From: Clostridiales bacterium Firm_04
GTDB lineage: Bacteria > Bacillota > Clostridia > Oscillospirales > Ruminococcaceae
Assembly: GCA_001603005.1 (NCBI GenBank)
Contig: LVAJ01000023.1
Coordinates: 1 to 64,000 of the forward strand
Direction of reading: 5' to 3'
DNA length: 64,000 bases
Shown: positions 25,568 to 33,764 of the stretch, one piece after another
Layout: each line of letters opens with the position of its first letter
How positions within the stretch are numbered: the first letter of the stretch is position 1
Program-made: the position numbers and the translations under genes
The notes under the pieces: model-generated
Databases searched by the model: none
Seen by the model: the letters and a program-made list of their open reading frames with translations, nothing else
Told to the model about the DNA's origin: nothing

Positions 25568-25780
25568 ATGGCAAAAAATAAGAATCCGCGCTTTGTAGAA
25601 ATCTACTCGCAGAAAACCTCCGGCAGAATCAAGGTGCTGGTCGATATGGCAACCGGCGTGAACTATTTGTTCTGCGCGGAAGACAACGGCTTTACCTCGG
25701 CGAGCGGACTGACCGCTATGCTGAATGCGGACGGCACACCCGTCGTGACACCGCCGGAGACATTCCTGCCGCCGCAGTAA
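25568..25780 (+). CDS. DUF6440 family protein
   Basis: A 70-residue protein of unknown function. IKVLVDMATGVNYLF and the C-terminal GLTAMLNADGTPVV are the family pattern. AAAGGAGAAC precedes the ATG. It has its own extended -10 promoter, and the next gene (DUF4846) starts two bases after its stop, so the two are probably co-translated. No signal peptide. Confidence 0.82.
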   Translation: MAKNKNPRFVEIYSQKTSGRIKVLVDMATGVNYLFCAEDNGFTSASGLTAMLNADGTPVVTPPETFLPPQ

Positions 25781-25781
25781 T

Positions 25782-26720
25782 ATGAAGCTGAATCGGCAGA
25801 ACGCGCGGAAAATCGCTGTGCGGGCGGCGGTGCTCGCTGTCCTGCTCGGCATCGGCTGCGGTGTTCTGTACAAAAGGGCTTGCCCGAAGTGGCAGGCGGC
25901 TGTGCTGAATCCGGAGATCCGCGAGACGAAAGAGAGCCCGTACTGCAATCCGGCAGGCATGACGCAGGAAACGCGTCTGATCCCGCCGGCGGGCTATGAA
26001 CGCATTCCTGCGGCAGAGGGCAGCTTTCTCGCGTTTATGCGGGAGCAGCCGCTTTATCCGGACGGCGCGGCGATCTGTTCTCACAGCGGCGCACAGCTTT
26101 CCGACGGTGCGGATGCGGCGGCGGTCTATACGCTGTCCGTCGGGCAGGAAGGCTATCAGGAGTGCGCGGACAGCATCATCCGGCTCTGGAGCGAATATTT
26201 TATGCAGACAGGGCAGACGGAGCGCATCGCGTTCGGGCTGACAAACGGGTATCAGACCGACTACGAAAGCTGGCGTGACGGCAAACGCGTCGTCGTGCTC
26301 GGCGGCATAACCTGGAGCATGAAGTTCGCCGGCTATGACGATTCGGAGCAGCAGCTGCACAATTATCTGGTCACGGTGATGCGCTATGCGGGGACGCGTT
26401 CGCTGGAAGCGGAATCCGAAACGATTCCGGTCAGCGAGGCACACGCCGGCGATCTGCTGGTTAAAGGCGGTTCGCCGGGGCATGCGGTCCTGATCGTCGA
26501 TGAAGCGGTGAATGCTGCGGGCGAACGCTGCTTTCTGCTGGCGCAGGGCGCTATGCCTGCGCAGAACTGTCATATTCCGGCGGGGCGCGGCGGGAATGAG
26601 AATCCGTGGTATACAGAAGAACAGCTTGTGAGCGGGAAGATCTCGTTTTGCGGCTATACCTTCCAAAGCGATGCGCTGCGCCGCTGGAAGGAAGGCTTTC
26701 CGAATGCGCAGGCAGAATAA
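25782..26720 (+). CDS. DUF4846 domain protein, membrane-anchored
   Basis: A 312-residue protein with an N-terminal anchor (about residues 12-30) and an outside domain of the DUF4846 family: QECADSIIRLWSEYF, VTVMRYAGTRSLEAE, AGDLLVKGGSPGHAVLIVDE and LLAQGAMPAQNCHI. The GxPGHAV motif suggests a hydrolase-like active site, but no activity is known to me. The ATG lies only one base after the DUF6440 stop with no separate ribosome site, implying reinitiation. Confidence 0.82.
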   Translation: MKLNRQNARKIAVRAAVLAVLLGIGCGVLYKRACPKWQAAVLNPEIRETKESPYCNPAGMTQETRLIPPAGYERIPAAEGSFLAFMREQPLYPDGAAICSHSGAQLSDGADAAAVYTLSVGQEGYQECADSIIRLWSEYFMQTGQTERIAFGLTNGYQTDYESWRDGKRVVVLGGITWSMKFAGYDDSEQQLHNYLVTVMRYAGTRSLEAESETIPVSEAHAGDLLVKGGSPGHAVLIVDEAVNAAGERCFLLAQGAMPAQNCHIPAGRGGNENPWYTEEQLVSGKISFCGYTFQSDALRRWKEGFPNAQAE

Positions 26721-26735
26721 AAAGGAGTATCTGAC

Positions 26736-27209
26736 ATGGCGATTCGCAATATTGTGAAGGAAGGCGATCCGGTTCTGAACAAGAAGTGCAGACCGGTCGA
26801 GAAATTTGATGCGAAGCTTGCACAGCTGATCGACGACATGATCGACACGCTGAAAAAATCCGGCGGCGTCGGGCTTGCGGCTCCGCAGGTCGGCATTCTG
26901 CGCAGAGTGTTCATCATGGATCTGGAAGACGACGGCGAGATCATCGAAGCAGTCAATCCGGAGATCATCAAGACGTCCGGTCAGGTGCGCGACGTGGAAG
27001 GCTGCCTTTCCGTGCCGAATCAGTGGGGCTATGTGACGCGCCCGAAGACGGTCGTGCTGCGGGCATATAACCGGAACGGCGAGCAGTATGAGATCAAGCT
27101 GAAGGATCTCGGCGCACGCTGCGCCTGCCACGAAAACGATCATCTGGACGGACATCTGTTCCTCGAAAAGGTCGAGGAGTTCGTCCGCCCCGAAACAGAG
27201 GAAAAATAA
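26736..27209 (+). CDS. def: Peptide deformylase
   Basis: Removes the N-terminal formyl group from new proteins. The 157-residue enzyme carries the three signatures: GVGLAAPQVG (motif 1), EGCLSVPNQ (motif 2, metal Cys) and CHENDHLDGHLF (motif 3, HExxH). AAAGGAG precedes the ATG. It precedes fmt as in many bacteria, but an isoprenylcysteine methyltransferase-like gene is inserted between them. Confidence 0.95.
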   Translation: MAIRNIVKEGDPVLNKKCRPVEKFDAKLAQLIDDMIDTLKKSGGVGLAAPQVGILRRVFIMDLEDDGEIIEAVNPEIIKTSGQVRDVEGCLSVPNQWGYVTRPKTVVLRAYNRNGEQYEIKLKDLGARCACHENDHLDGHLFLEKVEEFVRPETEEK

Positions 27210-27236
27210 TCAGCGCAGCAGCGCGGGAGAATTGCA

Positions 27237-27908
27237 ATGGACAAACAGCTTTTGAAACAAACGGCGATCCGGTTCGGCATCGGGGTGCTTGCCGTGATGC
27301 TTGTGCTCTTTCTGCCGGCGGGCAGCCTGCGCTATGCGGGCGGCTGGCGGTTCCTCTGCGTGCTGTTCCTGCCGATGCTGATCGTCGGCGTGCTGCTGCT
27401 GAAAAAGAATCCGGAGCTGCTGAAAAAGCGGCTGGAGAACAAAGAGCAGGACAAAACACAGAAGGCGGTCATCGCGCTGACGGCGGTGCTGTTTCTGGCG
27501 GGATTTGTGACCGCGGGGCTGGATTTCCGGTTCGGCTGGCTGCAATTGCCGCGCTTCATCTCGCGCATTGCATCGGGCATTTTCCTCGGCGGCTATGCGA
27601 TGTATGCGGAAGTCCTGCGTGAGAATGCGTATGCGGCGCGGACGATCCGCGTACAGGAAGGGCAGAAGGTCATTGACAAGGGACTGTACGGCATTGTCCG
27701 GCATCCGATGTATACCGCGGCGATCCTGATGTTTGCGATGACGCCGCTGGTGCTTGGCTCGCTGATCGCGCTACCGGTGTTTCTCATCTATCCCGCACTG
27801 CTGGTCAAACGCATCGGCAATGAGGAAAAGCTCCTGTCGGAGTCGCTCGCGGGATATCCGGAATATTGCAAAAAAGTCAGATACCGCCTGTTCCCGAAGG
27901 TCTGGTGA
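27237..27908 (+). CDS. Isoprenylcysteine methyltransferase-like membrane protein
   Basis: A 223-residue integral membrane protein with four or five helices. The C-terminal block YGIVRHPMYTAAILMF followed by RIGNEEKLLSESLAGYPEYCKKVRYRLFP is the ICMT/PEMT family signature (SAM-binding RHPxY and the E..L....GY..Y motif). The methyl acceptor is unknown. Located between def and fmt. Confidence 0.85.
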   Translation: MDKQLLKQTAIRFGIGVLAVMLVLFLPAGSLRYAGGWRFLCVLFLPMLIVGVLLLKKNPELLKKRLENKEQDKTQKAVIALTAVLFLAGFVTAGLDFRFGWLQLPRFISRIASGIFLGGYAMYAEVLRENAYAARTIRVQEGQKVIDKGLYGIVRHPMYTAAILMFAMTPLVLGSLIALPVFLIYPALLVKRIGNEEKLLSESLAGYPEYCKKVRYRLFPKVW

Positions 27909-27976
27909 CAACGGGGACGCGGCATCCGGATCAAAATACCAGATCGAAACCGCTTTGCGGTCAGAGGTGGCAGACT

Positions 27977-28915
27977 ATGAAAATTGTGTTTATGGGTACG
28001 CCGGTATTCTCCGTACCGACGCTGGAAATGCTGATCGCAGACGGACATGAGGTCGCTGCGGTCTTTACGCAGCCGGACCGTCCGCGCGGCAGAGGCAAAA
28101 AGCTGCTGCCGACACCGGTCAAGGAAAAGGCACTTGCCTGCGGACTGCCGGTCTATCAGCCGCAGTCATTGCGCAAAGGCGAGGATGCGGAAGAAGCACT
28201 CCGGATTTTGCAGGAGATCGCGCCGGAGCTGATCGTCGTCATCGCTTACGGGCAGATCCTGCCGAAATCCATTCTCGATCTGCCGAAATACGGCTGCATC
28301 AATCTGCATGCATCGGTCCTGCCGCGCTGGCGCGGTGCTGCACCGATCCAGCGGGCGATCCTTGCCGGAGACAGCGAATCCGGCGTCACGGCAATGCAGA
28401 TGGCAGAGGGACTCGATACCGGCGATATGCTGCATACGCTGAAAACGCCGATCGCGGCGGACGAAACAGCGGATTCGCTGCATGACCGGCTCTCGCAGAT
28501 CGCTGCGGAGACCATGCGCGAAACCCTGACGCTGCTTTCGCAGGGCATGCTGAAGCCTGTCAAGCAGGACGATGCACTTGCCTGCACCGCAGAGAAAATC
28601 ACAAAAGACATGAGCCGTCTGGACTTTACCAGATCCGCACAGGAGGTTGACCGCACCATTCGTGCTGTCACCGGCTTTGCGATGATGAAGGGCAGACGCA
28701 TCAAGCTGCATGCGTCCGTGCTGACCAAACAGCAGGCGCATATCCCCGCCGGAACTGTCATCGGCAGCGATGACATCATCGGGATCGTCTGCGGCGACGG
28801 CATGATCGTGCAGCCGACCGTCATGCAGGCAGAGGGCGCAAAGGCAATGCCGACTGCGGACTTCCTGCGCGGCTTCCCGCTGAAAACCGGCGACCGCTTT
28901 ACTGCGGCAGAGTGA
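27977..28915 (+). CDS. fmt: Methionyl-tRNA formyltransferase
   Basis: Formylates initiator Met-tRNA. The 312-residue enzyme has MKIVFMGTPVFSVPTLEML at the start, the folate/catalytic region IVVIAYGQILPKSILDLP and NLHASVLPRWRGAAPIQRAI, and a C-terminal OB-fold domain. The ATG at 27977 follows AGAGGTGGCAG. Its partner def lies one gene upstream. Confidence 0.96.
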   Translation: MKIVFMGTPVFSVPTLEMLIADGHEVAAVFTQPDRPRGRGKKLLPTPVKEKALACGLPVYQPQSLRKGEDAEEALRILQEIAPELIVVIAYGQILPKSILDLPKYGCINLHASVLPRWRGAAPIQRAILAGDSESGVTAMQMAEGLDTGDMLHTLKTPIAADETADSLHDRLSQIAAETMRETLTLLSQGMLKPVKQDDALACTAEKITKDMSRLDFTRSAQEVDRTIRAVTGFAMMKGRRIKLHASVLTKQQAHIPAGTVIGSDDIIGIVCGDGMIVQPTVMQAEGAKAMPTADFLRGFPLKTGDRFTAAE

Positions 28916-28951
28916 TCTGCCGGAACTGCTGAACCGAAAGGAGGACGCAAC

Positions 28952-29617
28952 ATGCTTTACGGTTTGGTGATTCTTTCGCTTTTGATCTCACTGGCGGCGC
29001 AGATCCATGTCAAGTCGTCGTTCAGAAAATACAGTCAGGTGCGCAATGAGCGCGGCATGACCGGTGCAGAGGCTGCCCGTCAGCTGCTGCTCGACCACGG
29101 CATCACGGATGTCGGGATCCAGCAGATTGCCGGCAGTCTGACCGACCATTACGATCCGCGCACGAATATCATCCGGCTTTCCGAGGATGTCTATAACAGT
29201 GACAGCGTGGCGGCGGTCGGCGTGGCAATGCATGAGGCGGGACACGCGCTGCAATATGCAGAGGGCTATTTCCCGATCCGCGTGCGCAATGCGATCGTCA
29301 AAAGCACGAATATCTGCTCGACCGGATCTTATATTCTGGTGTTGCTTGGAATGCTTTTTGCTTTTCAGCCTTTATTAGACATCGGTATTGCGCTGTTTTG
29401 CGTCGTGCTCTTTTTCCAGCTCGTGACGCTGCCGGTCGAATTTAATGCAAGCGGCAGAGCGGTTCGTTCGCTGCGGGAAACCGGCATCCTCAATGCAGAG
29501 GAGCAGGCAGGCGTCAGAAAGGTGCTCACGGCGGCTGCGCTGACCTATGTGGCAGCGGTCGCAGTTTCGCTGATCCATCTGCTGCGGCTGCTCGCGATCC
29601 GGGGCAGACGCAGATGA
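28952..29617 (+). CDS. Neutral zinc metallopeptidase, YugP type
   Basis: A 221-residue membrane metallopeptidase. The catalytic HEAGH sits in VAMHEAGHALQYAEGY, preceded by LSEDVYNSDSVAAVGV; hydrophobic helices lie at the N-terminus, around residues 120-155 and at the C-terminus. Family Pfam 04298. AAAGGAGGA precedes the ATG. Its stop overlaps the rsmB start by four bases. Confidence 0.92.
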   Translation: MLYGLVILSLLISLAAQIHVKSSFRKYSQVRNERGMTGAEAARQLLLDHGITDVGIQQIAGSLTDHYDPRTNIIRLSEDVYNSDSVAAVGVAMHEAGHALQYAEGYFPIRVRNAIVKSTNICSTGSYILVLLGMLFAFQPLLDIGIALFCVVLFFQLVTLPVEFNASGRAVRSLRETGILNAEEQAGVRKVLTAAALTYVAAVAVSLIHLLRLLAIRGRRR

Positions 29618-30978
29618 TCGGACTGGATGCGCGGCTGCTCTGTGTCCGGACGCTGATCCGGTCGATCCGCGACAAAAGCTATTCCAATCTTGCGCTGACA
29701 AATGCGCAGATGAATGCGGAAACAGGGACGCCGCAGGATCAGGCGCTTTGCAGAAGGATCTTCCGCGGCGTGCTCGAACGCATGCTGACGCTGGATGCCT
29801 GCATTGCGTCGCATTCCAAGCGTCCGCCCGAAAAGCTTGACCTCGAAGTCTGCTGCGTGCTGCGCTGCGGCATCTATGAGCTGCTGTATCTGCGCACGCC
29901 GGAATCGGCAGCGGTCAATCTCTGGACGGAAGCCGTCAAGAAGCTGCGGAAAACAAGTGCTGCCGGCATGGTCAATGCGGTGCTGCGCAGCTTTCTCCGG
30001 AGCGGAAAACAGATCCCGCAGCCGGACGATGCGCGCGCGGCAATGTCGCTGCGGTATTCCGTACCGCTGCCGCTGCTGCATGCGCTGCTCGAAGATCATG
30101 ATGAAGATACCGTCACCGCGTTTCTCGAAGATGCACTGGATGTGCCGCCGATCTATCTGCGGCGCAATCCGCTCTGTGAGAACAGCGAAAAAATCATGCC
30201 GGTTTCGGAACCGGTGCAGGGCATCCCCGATGCCTATCTGATCAAACGGCGCGGCGAGACCGCAGAGGTCCCCGCCGTGATCGACGGCAAAGAATGCGTG
30301 CCGGTTGATCCCTACCGCAGCGGTCCGGTCACCGAGTCGAACGCACTCGGCAGAAGCTGCCATGTGCAGGATCTTGCCTCGCAGCTCTGCTGTCTGGCGC
30401 TCGATCCGCAGGCGGGGGAGACCGTGCTCGATGTCTGCGCGGCACCGGGCGGCAAGACCTTTACCATTGCGGAGCTGATGCAGGACAAGGGGCATGTTTA
30501 TGCCTATGATCTGCATGAAAAGCGCGTCGGTCTGATCCGGCAGGGCGCCGGAAAGCTCGGACTGACCTGCATTACCGCACAGACCGGCGATGCGCGCAAA
30601 ACCGAAAAGCCGCAGGCAGACCGCATCCTCTGCGATGTGCCATGCTCCGGATTCGGCGTGATTCGCAGAAAGCCGGAGATCCGCTATAAATCGCTGAATG
30701 AAATTGCAGGGCTGCCGGAGATCCAGTATGCGATCCTCGAAGCGGCTGCAAAGGCACTGAAATCCGGCGGCGTGCTTGTCTATTCGACCTGTACGGTGCT
30801 GAAACGCGAAAATGAGGATGTCGTGCGCAGATTCCTTGCGGCGCATCCGGAATATTCGCTCGAAAAGCCGTGGCAGAATCTGCCGGAACTGGCGGCATAC
30901 GGGCAGGAGATGACAACCCTGTTTCCGCAGATGCTCGGCAGCGACGGATTCTTTATCGCGAAAATGCGGAAAGGATAA
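29614..30978 (+). CDS. rsmB: 16S rRNA (cytosine967-C5)-methyltransferase RsmB
   Basis: A 454-residue protein with a NusB-like RNA-binding domain (about 1-140) and a SAM methyltransferase domain. Motif I DVCAAPGGKTFTIAEL, motif IV CDVPCSGFGVIRRKPEIRYK (catalytic Cys) and motif VI LVYSTCTVLKREN (second Cys) are intact. Overlaps the peptidase gene by four bases. Same order as the B. subtilis fmt-rsmB-rlmN-prpC-prkC-rsgA cluster. Confidence 0.95.
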   Translation: MIGLDARLLCVRTLIRSIRDKSYSNLALTNAQMNAETGTPQDQALCRRIFRGVLERMLTLDACIASHSKRPPEKLDLEVCCVLRCGIYELLYLRTPESAAVNLWTEAVKKLRKTSAAGMVNAVLRSFLRSGKQIPQPDDARAAMSLRYSVPLPLLHALLEDHDEDTVTAFLEDALDVPPIYLRRNPLCENSEKIMPVSEPVQGIPDAYLIKRRGETAEVPAVIDGKECVPVDPYRSGPVTESNALGRSCHVQDLASQLCCLALDPQAGETVLDVCAAPGGKTFTIAELMQDKGHVYAYDLHEKRVGLIRQGAGKLGLTCITAQTGDARKTEKPQADRILCDVPCSGFGVIRRKPEIRYKSLNEIAGLPEIQYAILEAAAKALKSGGVLVYSTCTVLKRENEDVVRRFLAAHPEYSLEKPWQNLPELAAYGQEMTTLFPQMLGSDGFFIAKMRKG

Positions 30979-30981
30979 GCG

Positions 30982-31824
30982 ATGAAACGGACATGGAAAA
31001 CGCGGCTGACGGCGCTGATGTTTTCCGCAGCGGCGATCGGCACAGGAATGCTGACGAACGGCTGCGGTCAGACAAACCTTTACGGTCCGCCGCCTGTTTC
31101 GGAGATCGAAACCGAACAATTGCCTGTTTCGGAGACCGGTAGCGCCGCCGCGGAAACGGATTTTTCCGAGCCGGAAGCAGTCAGCATGCCCGATGCGGAG
31201 ATCGACCTTGACGCGATGACCGATGAGGACTTCCGCGATCTGACCGATGAACAGCTGATCGCGCTCGGAAAGCAGTACACAAGGCTGAAAGCGCCTGCAT
31301 TCTGCGGGGAGCTGCCCGCCGGAACCGGGGATCAGCTTTCCATGACCGGAAAGGCGGCGCGCAGTCAGGAAGAAGCCTTCGCAGTGGTCTGTGCGGAGAA
31401 AATCCCGCAGCCGGAAAGCCTGTTCTCGGAAAAGGAAGGCTGCTGGTGGCTCTATGATGCGGGCTCCGGTATGGCGTACTGGTATGTCGTGCCGGACAGC
31501 GCATTCTTTGATCCGGAAACGCAGACGCTCCGTGCGGATGTGACCGCGGAAAATGTGCTGCAATTGGCTGCAATGCGCAGGATCCCCGGAGAGCGCGTGC
31601 TCGGCGCATTTGTTAAGGATGAGGGCAATCATTTCACCTGCACGGAATACTATCTGCTTTACAGCACCGGCGATTACGGGCTGTCCGATACCGCGTCGTT
31701 CTACGGCTTTACCTTCACGGCGGACAAGGAAACCGGTCAGCTGACGGGCTTTGACAGCGATCAGTATGACTTCTGCAAAACGGTCGAAATTCCGGATACC
31801 TATCATCCGTATCCGGACGAATAA
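30982..31824 (+). CDS. Putative lipoprotein, unknown function
   Basis: A 280-residue protein. The N-terminus (MKRTWKTRLTALMFSAAAIG..LTNGCG) looks like a lipoprotein signal with an imperfect lipobox ending at Cys near residue 29, followed by an acidic, Glu/Ala-rich spacer (about 35-80). The rest is a folded acidic domain rich in aromatic residues (CWWLYDAGSGMAYWYVV) that I do not recognise. It starts three bases after the rsmB stop and ends 19 bases before rlmN, so it is embedded in a housekeeping operon where B. subtilis has no such gene. Confidence 0.75.
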   Translation: MKRTWKTRLTALMFSAAAIGTGMLTNGCGQTNLYGPPPVSEIETEQLPVSETGSAAAETDFSEPEAVSMPDAEIDLDAMTDEDFRDLTDEQLIALGKQYTRLKAPAFCGELPAGTGDQLSMTGKAARSQEEAFAVVCAEKIPQPESLFSEKEGCWWLYDAGSGMAYWYVVPDSAFFDPETQTLRADVTAENVLQLAAMRRIPGERVLGAFVKDEGNHFTCTEYYLLYSTGDYGLSDTASFYGFTFTADKETGQLTGFDSDQYDFCKTVEIPDTYHPYPDE

Positions 31825-31843
31825 TCAGAAAGGAGCTGACGGC

Positions 31844-32941
31844 ATGGAACCGCAGAAAATGGATATTCTAAGTCTCCTGCCGGAGCAGCTCGAAGCGGAG
31901 ATCAAAGCAATGGGCGCGCCCCGTTTCCGTGCAAAACAGATCTTTCATCAGCTGCATGTGAAACGCGTCTTTGATTTCACGAAAATGACAGAACTTTCTA
32001 AACAATTTCAAGCCGAGCTCAATAGCCGATTTTATATAAACATGCCAAAGATTGAGCAAAAGCTTGCATCTTGTGTCGATGATACTGTAAAATATCTATA
32101 TAGGCTCTCTGACGGCAGCTGTATCGAGACTGTGCGCATGGTGTACCACCACGGAATCACCGCATGTATCTCCACACAGGTCGGCTGTAAGATGGGCTGT
32201 TCGTTCTGCGCTTCCGCACCGCTGGGGTTCATCCGGAACCTGACGCCGGCAGAGATGCTCGGTCAGATTTACGGAGCAGATGCGGATTTTCCGGAAGGTC
32301 AGCAGATCAGCGGCGTCGTGCTCATGGGCATCGGCGAGCCGCTGGATAACTATGATAATGTCATGCAGTTCCTGAAGCTGCTCTCCTGCAAAGAGGGCAG
32401 AAATCTCAGCCTGCGGCATGTGGCTCTTTCGACCTGCGGGCTCGTTCCGCGGATCCGGCAGCTTGCGGATGAACAGCTGCCGCTGACACTTTCGGTTTCG
32501 CTCCATGCGGCAACCGATGCAAAGCGCAGCGCGCTGATGCCGGTCAATCGCCGGTATCCGCTCGATGAGCTGCTCGGTGCATGCGGCGACTATTTCCGGA
32601 AGACCGGCAGGAGAGTCACGTTTGAATATGCCGTCATCGCCGGCGAAAATGATTCGGCTGCGGCGGCAAAGGAGCTCGGAAAACGGCTCAGACCGGTGTT
32701 TCCGAATCAGCGGCCGCATATCAATCTGATTCCGGTCAATCCCGTTGCGGGGACCGGATTCCGTGCGGGACATGCGGCGGCATTTCAGAAGCTCCTTGAA
32801 CAGGAAGGCCTCAACGCAACTGTGCGCCGGACGCTCGGTGATGATATCAAAGCGGCGTGCGGACAGCTGCGGCGTGATACGATCGAATCAACGGGTAAGG
32901 AAAGCGTGGTGAGCAGCAGTGAAAGCGTATCTGGGCTGTGA
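31844..32941 (+). CDS. rlmN: 23S rRNA (adenine2503-C2)-methyltransferase RlmN
   Basis: Radical-SAM enzyme that methylates A2503 and also tRNA A37. The 365-residue sequence has the cluster motif CKMGCSFCAS, GIGEPLDNYDNV, VALSTCGLVPRIRQL, SVSLHAATDAKRSALMPVNR, and the catalytic Cys in IKAACGQLR. The start at 31844 follows AAAGGAG. Codon usage in 31960-32100 is briefly AT-rich compared with the rest. Its end overlaps prpC by 23 bases. Confidence 0.96.
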   Translation: MEPQKMDILSLLPEQLEAEIKAMGAPRFRAKQIFHQLHVKRVFDFTKMTELSKQFQAELNSRFYINMPKIEQKLASCVDDTVKYLYRLSDGSCIETVRMVYHHGITACISTQVGCKMGCSFCASAPLGFIRNLTPAEMLGQIYGADADFPEGQQISGVVLMGIGEPLDNYDNVMQFLKLLSCKEGRNLSLRHVALSTCGLVPRIRQLADEQLPLTLSVSLHAATDAKRSALMPVNRRYPLDELLGACGDYFRKTGRRVTFEYAVIAGENDSAAAAKELGKRLRPVFPNQRPHINLIPVNPVAGTGFRAGHAAAFQKLLEQEGLNATVRRTLGDDIKAACGQLRRDTIESTGKESVVSSSESVSGL

Positions 32942-33647
32942 TATCGGCAAGACCAGAACGGAAAATCAGGATTCCATACGGGCGGAAAGCTTCCCCGACG
33001 GCGTGCTGGCATTCGTCTGCGACGGCATGGGCGGCATGCAGAACGGCAGCGCGGCAAGCAAGATCGCGATTGCTGCCGCTGAAGAACGCTTCCGGTCGGA
33101 ATATCAGACCGGCATGGCAGCCGATGCAGTCTGCGAACTGCTGCGGAGCTGTGCGATCGAGGCGAACCAGAAGGTCTATCAGGCAGCGGTGCGCAGCGAA
33201 ATGCGCGCAAGAATGGGTACGACACTGGTCGGCGTGTTTGCGCGGGATCAGGAGTTCTGCACTGTCAATGTCGGCGATTCCAGAGCCTATCTGCTGCCCA
33301 AAGAGGGCGAGATGAAGCAGCTGACCGTTGACCATACGGTCGTGCAGCTGCTCTATGAACAAGGCATGATCGCCGCAGAGGAACGCGCCACACATGCCAG
33401 ACGCAATGAGCTGATCCGCGCGATCGGCGTTTCCAGCAGGGTGCTTGCGGATACGCAGACGCTCCCGTTTTCTGCCGGCGACCGCATCCTGTTGTGCTCG
33501 GACGGGCTTTACAGCATGGTGCCCGATACCCGCATTGCAGAGCTGATGCGGCAGGAACAGCCGGAGCAGCTCCCTGAACTGCTGATCGCAGAGGCGAACA
33601 ACTGCGGCGGCAGGGATAATATTTCTGTCATTTTGCTGACGGACTGA
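32919..33647 (+). CDS. prpC: PP2C-type serine/threonine phosphatase PrpC
   Basis: A 242-residue PP2C phosphatase that opposes PrkC. Metal-binding motifs: GCDIGKTRTENQDS, VCDGMGGMQNGSAAS, CTVNVGDSRAYLL, LCSDGLYSMV and NNCGGRDNISVIL. Translation appears to start at GTG 32919 inside the end of rlmN, with GGTGAG a few bases upstream. The next gene is its cognate kinase. Confidence 0.94.
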   Translation: MKAYLGCDIGKTRTENQDSIRAESFPDGVLAFVCDGMGGMQNGSAASKIAIAAAEERFRSEYQTGMAADAVCELLRSCAIEANQKVYQAAVRSEMRARMGTTLVGVFARDQEFCTVNVGDSRAYLLPKEGEMKQLTVDHTVVQLLYEQGMIAAEERATHARRNELIRAIGVSSRVLADTQTLPFSAGDRILLCSDGLYSMVPDTRIAELMRQEQPEQLPELLIAEANNCGGRDNISVILLTD

Positions 33648-33764
33648 GCATTCCCACCCCTTTATATACGGTTTTTATTTGTGCGGCGTATCCGCGCAAT
33701 GAGAATACAGACCTGATATCATGAATAGTGTATTGCCGGACTGCAGCCGGCACGGAGGTTTGAG